From positions 62,001-126,000 of the forward strand of contig VWPU01017410.1 in assembly GCA_013398955.1 (NCBI GenBank): a stretch of DNA of 64,000 nucleotides. Reading direction: 5' to 3'. Shown one piece after another: positions 12,301 to 25,900 of the stretch (its first letter is position 1; each line of letters begins with the position of its first letter). The position numbers were made by a program, and so were the translations under genes. Source of the DNA: Callaeas wilsoni (lineage: Eukaryota > Chordata > Aves > Passeriformes > Callaeidae). The notes under the pieces are model-generated. The model saw only the letters and a list, made by a program, of their open reading frames with translations, did no database searches and was not told where the DNA came from.

Positions 12301-15300
12301 CACATGGCTTTCCGGGGTTGCTGTTTCAATAAATGACTTTGAACTGGCCTAAAACCTGCCTGAAGAGACCTTTATGGAGCACAGCAGCAATTCTTGCTGC
12401 TTCACTTTGGACTCTGTCCCTCCAGGCCTGCAGCAAGTTTCAGCAAGGCTTCCCAATATACGCAAGGATTTCAGTTATCTGATGAATCCCCCTCCCCTCT
12501 TTTAAAAATAAAAAAGTATAAGCTATTAAAGTGTGTTTTTCATGGGATTTATTTTAAATCTGGTTTGTGTCTTTTTTTGTCTACTACAGAAAGGTCACTG
12601 GATTCTGACAGTATTGTAATACCCTAAACAAAGTACCAAGAATGTGAAATTGTGCTCTTTGCTGGATTAATGTTTATTTCTGCTGAAGACACAAGAATGC
12701 TAGAATTTTGGTATATTTTCTGCTCTTCCTTGATTTATGTTTTGGTTTCTGTTTTAGGGCTACCAGAGGGCCTTAGTTACCTCTAATAGGCAACTTTGAA
12801 AAGAGTCTGAGTAGCTGAAGGCATCCTTTGTTTGATATCAGGGAAGATGGGTATAATGTGGCCATGCTTGTTGGGAGACTTGGCTTCTGCCGTGGCACTG
12901 GGCTGTGGCTGGCAGAAGAGCTGGCTGTGTAAAGTTTGGAGAAGTGGGGAGTCCACCTGTGCCAGCAGTGGCTGAGTGCCTGGTGCAGGCAGCGTTGCTG
13001 TGTTGGCTGACAGTGGGAGCTGTTTCGTCAGAGGTGTTAGGTAGGACACTTTGTCTGTGCTGTGGGGAGTAATGTCATCTGTAGCTGTTGACTGGACTGA
13101 CTGACTTTGACGTGTTTGGTCTGTTTTATCACAGAACCAGTCAGGTTGGATCATGGAATCCAATCTGTGACCGAAGACCATCATGTCAGCCATACCACAG
13201 CACTAAGTGCCGCGTCCAGTCTTCCCTTAAACACCTCCCTGGGCTGTCCATTCCAATATCTGATCACTCTTTTCACCATTTCTGTGAAGAATTTCTTCCT
13301 AATGTCCAAGCTAATTGTTTCCTTTTTGGTTTGTTAGTGAGGTTGTCATCTTAGTAAAAAACAAGTGCTAAACAGACCACTCCCACAGAGCCATCTTCTG
13401 CCAAAGATGTTCAGTCAATAATTTTTTTTGTAGCTGTGTTGATTTTATCAGTCTGTTGCCCCTGAAAATGGGTCAGAACCTTCAAAAAACACCATCTGGA
13501 AGGTTCCCTAAGTATGTTGGAAAGCTATCATGACTGGATGACAGAGTGTGTTTATATATGCCTAATTGGCATTTGTTTGGTTTCACTTTTTTCCCCATTG
13601 CCGCTTGTGTTTTCATTGGGCACTGCTTGGTCTTTTCCACACCCTGATCAATGAGATAGAGCTGGGAAAAGGCTCAGGGATTTCAGCCTTTCCTTGTATG
13701 CAGATACAGTGAACACTCAGGAGGAAGTTGTCTCCCTCTCTCAGGTGAACTTTGGTGTTTCTGGATGTGCTAGAAAAGCACAGTAAACCTCACAATGTTC
13801 CTGCTTAAGCCTAAGACTGTTTTTCATTTGAGGCTTGATCGTTACGGACTCTAAGCTACAGACGATCGATTTGAGTGGGGTTTGAAATGGAGAAAGAGGT
13901 GTAAAAAGCAGAGGGGAGATAAGATAGGTGAATTTGGTAGCTTGTGTTGCTGAGGAGTTCTGCTGCACCTTCTACTAGTTGAGGACTTTTAAAAAAATTT
14001 TGACCAGCTTATATTACTGGAGTCCAGCTTACTGCTGACTGACTGCAATGTATCTGTTCTTGAGTAAAGCTTTTAAGTGAGAACCTGAAGCATTCAAAAG
14101 CATTCAGAACTAGTACAAGCATTTTAAGAAGCATAATCAGTAAACTAATGTAATTTCTAGTTACTGTTATTATAAGGAGATGTGATTCCTTAAAAACATT
14201 TTCTATCATCACTGGACTCTGTTTTTACTTGGGTAAATATTAGACTTTAAGATGTTTCAGAGATTTATTTAATCTGGACTGTTTTGGCAGTACAGTGATT
14301 TCTTGCCCATCACCTGGATGATTCAACTAGTGCTACTTGATAATATTGAAAAGCAAAACTTTTAAGTGTTCTTCTTGAGGAACATGTAGTAGAAAGACAT
14401 GGGATGTGTAGCTCCTTGCTGTTTCTCTGCCATCATATGAAAAAAACCTATGGGATGAAACTATCCTAACATTCCCCATGGTCCCTTCCACTTTACAGAT
14501 GAGGCATAGAATTCACATCTGGTTTGTCTACGTATCTATGAGAGCGAGGGTGGCTTTGAATATCACTGACAAATACAAGAGGAAATTCACCTAAATTTCG
14601 AGTATAAGAAGCTGATGTCTGTTTACTGCTGTTTGTCTTTGGAACATAGAGAATGTTGATGATGACTGGGAGGTTCTTCAGATTCTCTGTTTGTTGTTGG
14701 CATGACTGACTCCATGTTTTATAGTCTGGAAAGGTGACCAAAATGAATGTGCTGTGTATTTCAACCACAAATACAGAAATGTTCTCCCAAGGGAATAAAT
14801 AAGCTTTCAATAGAATTGGTTCATGTTGACACAGCGTGGGTGTGATTATCTACTGCTGCTGTGGAAAAAGGACCAGGTGTTTGGCAGTTCAAGTCACTGC
14901 TGTGAGCATTTGCCATGACTGACATTGTTTTGTGATCCATTTTCCATGTTTGGCTTTGTAAAGCTGTCCTATAGTGTGTATATTGAAATATGGCACCTGT
15001 TAATGTGCTTCAAAACAGTGTATTGTGAGAGAAATATGTGACATGGATATTTCTTACATTTTTCTACATTTATACGTTTCCAAAATGGCTGAGTTGAGTT
15101 GTTTGGAAGGTGATGTTTTCGTTTCCTGACTCTTAGGTGATGAATGTCTCTTGTCCTTACGATTTGTGACTGCCAGAATTTCCTGTATGTTTGGCAGTAT
15201 TTTATGTCAGCCACTCAAGAAACAATTCTGTGCAGAAGCAAGACAGAACTACTCTGCTTGCTGCAGGCAGTAATGGGGGAACATGACGCTTTGAAACAAG

Positions 15301-16776
15301 CTTAGAGAGTATATTTGGCAAAAATAAATGTCTACAGTACAAAAAGTATGTGCTAGGAGTTCCAGGTGTGTATCATAGGCAGGTAACTCTGGTGATGACT
15401 TCTGTTCATAAGGAAGAAAATAATTTTTTCTGTTAAAGGAAGAAAGCAAAGTATTCACATTTATGTCTACTGGTTCCTTTGTTAGTGGGCGCATTCAGGA
15501 AATAGTTTGCCAGACATATCATTCAAGCATCTCTTGCATTCATGGCACCATCATGTAGTTCTGTTTTTTACTAAGGGTTTTCTGGCTTCATCCATAGGCA
15601 GCAGAGGGGTAAAGGCTTAATTGCAATTACTGCGGCTGCACTTGTGATTAAAACTGCCCACAGATCAGAATTACACATTGGTTTAATGCAGCTGTAAGTT
15701 CAATAACAAGGAAATAATGCTTCTTCCCATTTGATTCTTTTATTTTTTTAATTAATTGTTGGGTATTATTATGCACTGATAAAATAGATTAACCTGGGAA
15801 AGAACTTCTACAACCATTCAGGATTTCTGTCTTTTAGCCTTGTTGTGCTCTTGTGCATTGTGATCTGCAGAGGAGAGGGAAGTTTCAGTGAGGACAGTGT
15901 TTTAACATTTGGCAGTGCCTGGATATTTGACTGAATTTGAATGAGAGGGGAAAATATTTGATTGCTGCAGGTTTGTGGAAATTTCTGGCATGAACAGAAT
16001 TTCTTGGTGAACAAATGGGTCTTTATTGCCAAACAAGCCTTAAGCTGTCAGTGAGCAACTCATGGATCTTGAGCAACAGATGGACAAGTATGTGAATACA
16101 CTGCTGTGCTCCTCGGAGTAAACTTAATTGTGTCAAAAGTAAAGCTCACTTGCTTATTCTACTTCATACAAACCAAATGACTCTGAAGGAAGGTGCTTTT
16201 TACGTATTTGTGTAATTTAAGTTGTATGGTATTATCAGTCACACACCTTCTGTCTGTATTGCATTTCTTGGATCAAACCTGCAAAAATTCTGTGTGTGCA
16301 GCAGTTAGTTTTCTGCAAACATAGTAGCAGGCTCAAGTATGAGAATTAACAAAGCATTGCAAATATGTACCATACACAATGTCTGATCCTTGGCCCCAAA
16401 TGGGCACTGAGTAAGAAGCACTTGCCCTGTGGGCAGTGATTCACAATTGGTAAATCTGCAGCTGGAACTTGGTGGGGAAAAAAAGCATTGCCAGCAATTC
16501 CTTCCACCAGACATGAACAAAAACCTACCCACCACCAGCAGAATATGATCTGGTGTCATATTCCCAAATGTGCTTTATTCTTATAGGTGACTATCCAATT
16601 GTTTCCCCCTCTCCAAAATACTTGAGAATGTCACAGTTCACAGATGAGCATTGCTGTGAGGGAGATGCTTGTTCATAGCATTCGTTGTTAGGTTTGCATT
16701 TTGAACATGCATGGCTTTCAAGTTGTATTTCCCAGTCTGGGTTGTATTCATTTGTGCATTTTTTTTTCCTTTTTAG
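9348..16776 (+). other. Non-coding: presumed CD2AP intron 1, distal part
   Basis: Apart from the antisense CR1 at 13128-13311, I see no exon or named repeat. Frames of 60-110 residues are scattered on both strands and none shows a domain. The segment ends with the polypyrimidine tract and acceptor of exon 2. Confidence 0.7.
13128..13311 (-). repeat. CR1 LINE fragment, antisense, diverged
   Basis: Read forward, the segment begins ATCACAGAACCAGTCAGGTT and runs through CACTAAGTGCCGCGTCCAGT, CTTCCCTTAAACACCTCCCT, GGGCTGTCCATTCCAATATC and GTGAAGAATTTCTTCCTAAT. This is the order of a reverse-complemented CR1 3' region. Some internal parts are missing relative to the consensus I recall. The small + strand frames here are CR1 shadow. 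Confidence 0.87.
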
Positions 16777-16937
16777 TGGACTATATTGTGGAATATGACT
16801 ATGATGCAGTGCATGATGATGAGTTAACAATTCGAGTTGGGGAAATCATCAGGAATGTGAAAAAACTGGAAGAAGAAGGATGGTTGGAAGGGGAGTTAAA
16901 TGGCAGAAGGGGCATGTTCCCTGACAATTTTGTGAAG
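16777..16937 (+). CDS. CD2AP: CD2AP exon 2: SH3-1 domain
   Basis: The exon is 161 bp, preceded by a T-rich tract ending TTTTAG and followed by GTGAGT. Its first two bases complete a Val codon, so the preceding exon must end in ATG-G; translation gives residues 2-55. It encodes nearly the whole first SH3 domain: [12 protein letters not shown] (ALYDY/RT-loop region with D15, D16, E17), [11 protein letters not shown] (W37, the ligand-groove Trp) and MFPDNFVK (P50, N52). In the family this domain binds PxxxPR motifs of CBL/CBL-B and CD2. It looks almost unchanged from mammals. The frame is also open upstream into the intron, to an ATG at 16701. That ATG is not the start, because the acceptor and phase match a split codon 2. 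Confidence 0.97.
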
Positions 16938-19900
16938 GTGAGTTTTCTGCATTGGCTTGATTTTACTGTGATGGTGTGACAGGCTCATTGTTACTGGAAT
17001 GGTTGGAATACACAACAATTCTATTTGTAACAGGATGATTTTTTTTTTTAATGGGAAGACATTCAAGGTGCTGACATTTTTTTTTAATATGCTTTTGAAG
17101 ATTTTTTAAAATTTAAGTTCTGCTGTCTGCTCTTACTCGCTCTAGCATTTCTCTGTACCCTTTTAGCATCTGTACCCTTGCACTATGTGTTCTGTGTCGC
17201 TCTGACTTCTGCAGTGCACAGTTGTCTGTTGCCATGGTTACCTGCTTTAGTAGGATGAACTGATTAAAAAAGCAAGACCATAAAAAAACCCTAAACCCAC
17301 TCCTACAAAAGACTTCCAGTCAGGAGAGAGTTGGGAAAGTGGGGTCACAGCTCAGTCAGCTCATCTATAATGAAAAGCTGCATCCTCAGGCTGTGCTGAT
17401 GTGGGTTCTTCTGCCTGGATCAAGCTGCTTTATTTGAAGGAGCCATTCTGCCTTACCCTGGACTCTCTGCTGCTGGCACTGCCTTTTTTGTGACTGTGCA
17501 AATTCCTTGGTGTAACCTTTCCATATAGTCTAAATGAATGTAGATATTCCTGCCCCTTTTGAAGTGAAATTAGTTCTTTGCAAACCAGAACTCTCCAGTG
17601 TTTCTTACTGTGATACTTTCATGTTGTAAAACCTAAGGAGATATTGGTCCAGTGCTATAAACACTTCTTTACACTTGCTTATTATAAATTTGACAATTTT
17701 TCTGAAAAATTATAAAAGCAAAATTACTCTTTTTTTTTTTACTTTGAGGAGTTTCAAGATTTTCCTTTTAAAACTGATGGGAACAATCCAGTTTTTCTCA
17801 GAGAGGGTCTCCTACCAAGGGAAAGTTTGTATGAATGCTTTTCACTTGTCTAACATTTTCAAGTTGTTAGTTCGAAGTCATTTTTGGGTATTGAGTCCTG
17901 TATAAATAGTCATTTGACCTCAAGTGGTGTTTTGATGATTATTGTACTGATGTTCTTAATTAGCTCTCAAGTGCTGTGTAGGAAGAAAGCATCAGACTCG
18001 GCTCTTTGCTCATCAAATTGTCCTTTTGCTGAAGAGCAAAGAGGAGTCAGATGTGACATGTTTCTATGTTAATTACCAAACTTGTTGGGTGTTTTCTTGC
18101 CCTTCTGCAGCTGTGGCTTTTATAAACTTCATTTAAAATTATTTCCATCCTGACATCTCAGCTGCAGGTGTTTTTAACTCTCCAGCTGTTCATATGTGCA
18201 TGGCATGGTCAGATGTCCTGAATTACAGGGGACAGTTTTCTGGAAGGCGTAGGGGTTTGGAGAAGTAGAAGGGAAGTTGTGCAGAAGAAAAGTATCACTT
18301 TTGTTTCATGACAGCAGGGGTAACTTGCCTTCTTGGTGCTGGAGCTGGGTGCAGTTATGAGGCTGATCCTGAGAACTTTCTTTAAGGTGATGTGTTTAGG
18401 CTGGAAGGCTATTGTGCAGTGGTGAGATCATGGGAAAGCATTAATTGTTAGGGAAGTGAAAGTTGTGTGTTTTCTTCATGGTCAGTTTAATTATAGTTTC
18501 TTCATAAAAGTTAATATACAGGTAGTGATAGTTTAAGAGACTATTTCTGGAAAAGCTGTTGCAGAGAAGTTTTGTGTTTGTTTTTTTGTTTGTTTTTGCG
18601 CCTCCTCCCAAACCATTCTCATGTGCTGCTGTAGTAGGTTGTTGGATCATGCTGCAGGATCTGTGGGGTGCTACTATGACCAGACTGCTGCAAGTACCAA
18701 GCCTCAGCAGCTAAACTCAATTGCCCCTTCTTGGCCTGGTGTGCTGTTAACACCTGCGAGGTGAGGGTGACCTGCTGGAGGGAGCTGGAAATGAGCTCAA
18801 GCAGGGCTGGACTTCGGCCTTGTGAATGAGGAAGGTCCCTCGAGAAATGAATTTGTTTGTTTGCTGCCGAGAGCAACCACCACCGTTGTGAGCGGTGAGA
18901 ACAGTGAGGATGCTGACTAGGGATGAGTATTGCTGACTTCTCATGACCCACATAAAAAGGGAAGAAGCACGAAAGTCTGCAAGAGGACAGAAGTGTAACC
19001 AGACAGCGCAAATTGCTGTGGACAGGACTAAGTTTTACATGTTTGATTGCAAAATTCTGGGACTGTACTTAAATATTTATTACTTACCGAAAGGATCATA
19101 TTGCTCTCCCATTATGAATATAATTTCATGCATTATATGGGCATCTGGCCTGAATGCATTAAGTGGTTTAATTTGTGGTGGCTTTTTGGTGACATATATA
19201 TACAGACTGGTTTAAGAATTGAACTGAGGCCAGGATATAACCTCTCCATGCAGACTATAGATGGAAATTATAATTTGTGCTGATCTGGAAAAGATTAAAA
19301 TTTGAAGCTGAAAGTGCATGTGTTATCCACTAGATTTGCCTTCATGTGTAAAATTTAAAAGCATAATAAATAATGACAGACTAAACTGTGTGAAAAGGAA
19401 CATGTTTTCTTTTTCAAATGTTAGGTGTTATTAGAGAAGATAAATTATTTTTTAAAAAAGAAAAGCCTTTGATTTTCATCAGCTGAAGAGAATTGAGAGG
19501 AAGATTCTAATTCCAGCTAGTTTGTTTTTGCTAATTTTGTTAGTTTGTCTCTTCTTCATCCTGTGTGAGGGCAGGAAAAGAGCTTGTTGCCTTGGTGCCA
19601 GCTGCAAACTGTCCTTGGCAGTCGGGCAGCACAAGGCTGCTTCTTGCCTGTTTGAAGGACAAGCAAAATGTGGACAGGAGGATTATTGCTGCATGCTGGC
19701 TGAATATGTTGGATGCCCCAGATTCAGACTTTATCCTCACTGCTAGAGCAGATCAGTCCCCTACTCTTCCCTCCTTCTGGGCTCTGCCCATACGTTGGAT
19801 TTACTGGCATTTTATACCGCTTCTCATGCTTTGACAAATGCATTTTTTCTGTTTGAAGTATGACTAAGTGCTATCAGCTTCATTTTGGGTTGTTAAAGCA

Positions 19901-22900
19901 GGAAATAGCTTTTTGATTATGTCTTCCTTTTATTTCTCAAGTCTTCTAAACATTGCAAAATAATTTTAAATTGTGGTAGTAGGCTTGTTTCATGTAGTGG
20001 TAGTAGTGGGGTCTTTGCTGTCAGAAGGGCAGCAGAGGAAGCTGAGAATGTGTTTTTAATTGGGTTAATTTGTTGTGCAGTCTGGGTAGCTAAGCACTAT
20101 GTGACTTTGAAACACTCCTATGGAGAAGGGAATTTATGGAAGCTTCCTGTGGATACTGATGCAGTGCTGATGCTTGGTACCTTATAACATCATCTGGTAA
20201 CTTTTTGCTTGTGTTTTATTGGGTTTCTACCCAAGCCTTTTGCATATTGATGGGGAGATCCTGAAGAATGATCAGAGCGTGGTGATGCCTGGTTCCTGGT
20301 GCCAGCTGGAACCAGGATGTTTTCTGTGAGCCCATCACTTGATGGGTTAGTGAGCAGTCTGAGATGGTCTGTCCCAAAAGGTGCAGTTCTTGGTGCTGAC
20401 TTCCACCTGCATCATTTTGCTTTAAAAGAAAGAGAACAGATAGGCTCAGCTAAGGGGAGCCCCATAAAGCCTCTGAAGCATCCTCAGATACTACTGTGCA
20501 GTGTCGCTGTGTGGGATGGGGAGCGCGAGGTGTTGTGAGGGTTGGGTGGGATGTCCAGAGCAGTCCTGACACCAGAAGATGGTGGTAGATGTACAGTTGA
20601 ATACAGCTAGGTTAAAAAAAAAAGTGCAAGCGTACACTGCCTACTTGTGAAGCTCATTTCCTTGAATTCAGTTTTCAGTGCTCGGGCTTTTTAAAGATGT
20701 TCTGCGGGTATTGCAGAGCCGGATTTTGGAGTGTGCATGTTTCTAGTGTTACTAACAAAACCTGGTGTGAAATTCCTGTTTGAACTGTGTGCATATCCTC
20801 TTTGAGTGGGGTTGAATTAGAGTTCTTGTTTCTGACATTGTTATTGCCATTTTTCTGCTTCTTCCTGTATGGGCAATTTAAAATAAACAACTTCATAAAT
20901 TCCTGAAAGGAATTAGCAGTAGAACCTAGCAGACTTGTATTGTTTTCTTTGAGAGCAGCTTTTCCTTTCTAAAATCCATCACAGTGAAAAATGTGCACAC
21001 GTTTGTTTCCAGTGTGATTTTGAGAAGTGTAGTGATGCTATTAGATGGAATGTGTGAGGTTTTTGGAAATACTAAGATGTGTGGAATGTGGAAGGCTTTT
21101 TCGTTTTGGGTTGGGTTTTATTTCTGTTTGCTTCTAGACTTTATATAATATACAGGAACAGTTCTCTGAAAGTAAAGATTAAGAGTCCAGGCCTCCCCTC
21201 CTTCGGGAAATCCCCCAGACCTTCCTCTTTCTCTGGCCCAATGAATCTTAACTCCTTTTTTTGCATTTACTTTGACAAGGTGGATGAAGATTCATTTTTG
21301 TTTATTTATTTGTTTTGAGTAGCTCTATTCACTCTCCTGACACCTGTTGTGTTGATAACTGAAAGTGATGATTTGGTGTTCATCCTTCTGCTTATTTTCT
21401 TAAGATTTTTGTCTCTACATAGCTGAGAAATTTTTTTTAAGAACCGAAGTTCCTTGTTTTATTTCATTTGTTGCTATCTTAGTTTTGTAAATAGCTGTAA
21501 TGTGAGTAATAGACTTTACATGGTAGTAAAACCAGTTTGATCATAAGCTCAAGGCAGTAACTCAGATGAGGGAGGAGCGGTGGATAGATTAATCAGTAGC
21601 TGTCATCGGTTAAGGCAGAGAAGTTTTCCAGCAAGCTCTGGGGACATTCTGGTGAGCGAGGTGGACACTTCTCCGAGCATATTTGGGACATGAAGCACCT
21701 CAGCCTTGGAGCTGGTGCAGGGACAACTTCCTGCCTGCACAGGTGTGAGCAGCTGCTGCGGCTCTAGTGCCGAGCCTGGATCCTCTCCAGGTTAACACGT
21801 GAACTTTGCTCACTATGACATTTTTCTTCCTCCCCCTAAATAAAAAAAACCCTGCAACACTGGGCGTGTTCGAGCAAATATGTCCTTGGAAGTGGTAAGC
21901 TTGTTTTATTTTCCATATGTTCTTAACATCAAATATTGTAAACAGACGTTGTGTTTTGGGGTAGTGAATGGGAACAGCATGAATTTAAAACGTAGGCTTG
22001 CAATATGATTTTGAGAGTTCATTTAGTATATGGTATAAATTTGTGGTCTTAGAATTGTTTGTGTAATAAAATTACTTAGGTTTGGTTTAGTTTATGTCCC
22101 CTTCTGTAGTACAAGGAGACGCTTAGAGATTGCAGATAACTACTGTGCTTGCAGAAAGAGTTCCTTTTTAAAAGGATGATTTGTTTTTAGGTGATTCTTT
22201 CTGTCCAACTTCCTGGTCTGTGTATTTGTGGAAACAAAACACAGCCCAAGCCACTTTTCTTCCCTTTTCATCACCCCTAGATGAATACTTTAGAGTATTA
22301 GCACAACTGACCTATCTTCTTAAGCCTGTCTTTGCTGCCTCTGTCCTGTGTTCTCACTGGAGGGATGCTGTTAAACACCGAGTGTGCTGTGAGCCAGTGA
22401 GGGAAGTTCTGGCTGAAAGCTCCTTCAAGCGTAGCATCTTCCTTAATTCCTTTTCAAAAATAGTAAATTGACCTCAGTCAGAACTTTAAAGAGGAATCAA
22501 GGAGTTGGGAGGGATCGCAGACAAGACAGACTCTTCTAGGTTAATTCTAACCTGGACACAATTAAAGAGTGTAGTAATGTTAGTTAATAAAGCAGATTAA
22601 TAAGTAAATTTTTAAGGAATGTGTATATGTTAAGCCATATGCATTTAGTTTGAAGTAAGTAGTATGTATTTAAGGACTAGAATAAAATACCTATTTCCAA
22701 AATGTTGGTGTCTGCTCCCTTTAAGTATTCAGTCCAAAATCTTTGCATCCAGGTAAGGCTTGGAGAAAACAAGATATACAGCAATTTATCAATCCTGTTG
22801 ATTGGTCAAATTACATTTCAGTTTATACAGCCTTTTCCTTTGCTTCATTATTGTTTTGAAGGAGCTGTCACCACTAGTAGTGGGTTGTGCAGGGAGGTGA

Positions 22901-25900
22901 CACTGAGTGCCTGGAGCAGCACTGCTTCCCAGGCAGAGTAGGCAGCCCTGCTGGTAAGAAGGTGATGTTTGCTTCGAAGCTGGCAGTTCTTGTTTCTCGG
23001 AAACAAAGATTACATGCAAGATTGAAAGCCATATTAAGTAATTTCAGTTTCAGTGCTGAGTGTATGAGAGAAGCGCTGGGCTCTTTGTCTCCAGGCAAGG
23101 AGTGAAGCTGAGCATTCAGGCTGGTGCTTTAAGACCTGTTGCCAGTATTGTGGTGCCACCCATTGTTCCTGCTGATTCTTCTTCAGGCTTTTGGGGGAAA
23201 TAGAGTCACTGGACGAGAGTGTCATTTCAGGGTGTACCTTGTGGGTTTGCCTGAGCTGCACCTGCTGATCCCATCCATTGGCATGTGTCTGGGATTTGTG
23301 AGAACAGTGATAATGATTCCTGTGCTTGTGGGGTGAGAGGCAAGTCTCTGCTATCCAGCTGTTTTGGCCTGAATAACCAAGGAAACAGTTTTTTTCCAAC
23401 TGGAATGTCAAGGTAAATGGCTTGGGTGAGCCTTGCTTATGATGGGGAAGCTATTGTGTCTAAAAACAATAGTAAGAAAAAGAAATCAGCTGAAAACACT
23501 GACATATATAACCAATGGCACTGGTATGTAAGCATTTTTGCTGTCTTTCAGAGCTCACCATGATTTATTCTAATTCCTGTGACTTTTCCAATTTAGTCAC
23601 TGGATTGACTGCTTGGGTTCAGACCAGTTGGGCCCTGACCCTGTGAGGTCCCTCTGGGATGTGACTGTTTCTGGCATGAAGAGGGGAAGTCTGGAGGTGT
23701 ATTTGATTTAGCACCGTAGAGCTGCTGTTGCTGACACAGCTGTGCCCACACAGCCATCTGTGGGCATCTGTGTGTCAGGTTGTCTTTTCAGCTGTCACCA
23801 TGTGCACCAAGAATTTTGTTGCCTTGTCGGTGTTGTTTGGGGATGTGTGAGTTATATCATATTCTGAGGCCGTATAGGTATCTTGTTTAGAAAGAAAGAG
23901 CATGAAAGTGAGTTGACTATTTGAAATATTTATCTTGGTGGAGTGTTAGATCTTAAATGTCACAGATGCTTTCCTCAAAAGTGAACTATTTCACTGCGGG
24001 GAATTTGTTGAAATGATGTGGCCCTTTCCCTGTTCAAGGTGAGCACCTGTGCTTTAAGATGTTGAAAAGAATCACCTGAGAAGAAGATTTCTCTTTGCAT
24101 ATGCAAACTATTGTTTCACTGTAAAAGTAAAAATCTGTGGCACTGTGAAGTCTTCAGTGGCTGAATGTGAACGCAGGATGGAGAAAACACTGGTGGTTCA
24201 TGTAATGTTTAGTATCTTTTCAAATATGGAATACATATATGTTAATACTGTGTTGTCAAGAGTGTGAGAAAAATGGAAAGAGCTTCTAAGTCCTGACTCC
24301 AGTGGCAGTGCTGATATGGAACTTTAGGGAACTTAAGGTGCTGTTCTGAAGGACAGCAGGATAAAGCGTGATTAATGACCTGTGTGAATACTGGTTAATA
24401 TTCTAATTATTACCCTCTGATTTGAGTTATCCAAGTTTGTTGATCATGCCTGTGGCCCTTGCTTTTCTGAGTGCTGTATCGGCTTGTGATGTTGCTCTGT
24501 GGTAACTGCACACTCCTGGATACTCCCAGAGCTGCTGTGATTGAGTGTAATGGTTTGTGTGGAAGAGGCAGCAGGTTTATACATGCCCTTATTCCTGTAG
24601 TCACGTGAAGCAGTTTGCTCCTTTGTCTGTCCTTATTTAGTTGTTACACTTGTGTGTAATTTTATTGCTTCCTCTCCAAGCCTAGGAGCAAGGCAACCAT
24701 TCCCTGGCTGGAGGCTTTAAACAGGGTGTGCTCCACCATTTGAGTAAACTGCACAGAGCATTGCTGGCATCTCGGGCAGCAGGGACTGAGTGGGCTTGTG
24801 CAGGAACCTGACTTTTAAGTTTAGACCTTCCCTGTGTACAGAAGTCTAAAATGCAGCTATAAATATGCACTCTGGAATTAGCATATGTAATAAGACCAAA
24901 GAGGTCAGTTATCCAGGTGCTGTTTGCTGTAATGTTTGTTACATCTCAGGAGGCTCTGGCTGTAATTTTAGTCCTTTGCCATATGTCTAGTAAATCAGCG
25001 TGTGTGTACACCCAACACGGTTAATATTAAATCTGTTCTTTTGCCTTTTTTTATGAGGTGAAATGAAGTAATCTAAATGTGAACTTGAAGCTTAAAGCTG
25101 CATGAGGGTAGCTCATCTCTGTCCTGTCATCTCTTAACATTTGCACTACTTGTGAATTTTTTTGGGTGGCTCATCATTTTGGAGAGGGAAGTTAGCTCTT
25201 CTCTGCCTTAGTGCTTTCAGTATTACGTTTGGTTTCAAATGTATGTGTCCCTTGAACACTGGCTTTATCCAAAGATGAGCTGATCTGAAAATTTATTGTG
25301 ATACATATTTTCTATGTTTAAAAAGCTTTTTCGATGCTCTTCACTTCCTAAAAATATATTTTGGTGTATCTGTGTGAATTCATTAGCTTTGGACTCGGTG
25401 TAATAAGCTTTTGAATTCTTAGAAACTGATGGTAATGAGCTTGTTACACAGCTGCTTTCAAAACAGAAGCAGAAAGCAAGATGCATTTTCAGTTAAAAAT
25501 GTTGGTTAATGTATGAATCTTTGGTAACACTTAATCTTTAAACCTTTTCTAATCTCCTCTGAGACTCCAGATTTATATTTTTAGCCCTTATTTGACAGTC
25601 TCTTAAGCATTTAATTTTGTGTCCTAGGCAAGACTTGTAAAGGGATGTAGATGTGTCAGCGTTTTAGCTGGTGGTCATGAGTGAAGTGCTGGAGGTTTTA
25701 CAGGGAATGGAAAGAGATGGGTGCCTTGGAAGAAGGATGCAGGGAAGAAGAAAGCTGAGTGTGACAGAGTGGATGCAGAAGGACAGGATAATGGTGAGAA
25801 GGAACAAGGGATGTTCTGAGTTAAACATCAGAGTGAACCTGTAGTGGTTACTCGATCCCACATCTCTCTGCACCAGCAGTAGAGACACTTAACTGGAAGA

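Noticed and set aside
16701..16776. Upstream in-frame ATG that extends the SH3-1 frame
   Set aside because: The extension is intronic: a T-rich tract and TTTTAG precede the split codon 2, and the known family start is Met-Val/Met-Glu directly before the SH3, supplied by a separate exon.
1..16776. Promoter or first exon of CD2AP
   Set aside because: No CpG-rich region and no credible ATGG|GT exon could be distinguished from chance; the first exon is probably upstream of the window.
18600..19060. Possible solo LTR (long antisense frame, TATA-like CATAAAAAGG near 18951)
   Set aside because: I could not identify paired TG...CA termini, a target-site duplication or a known avian LTR consensus, so the call is not supportable.
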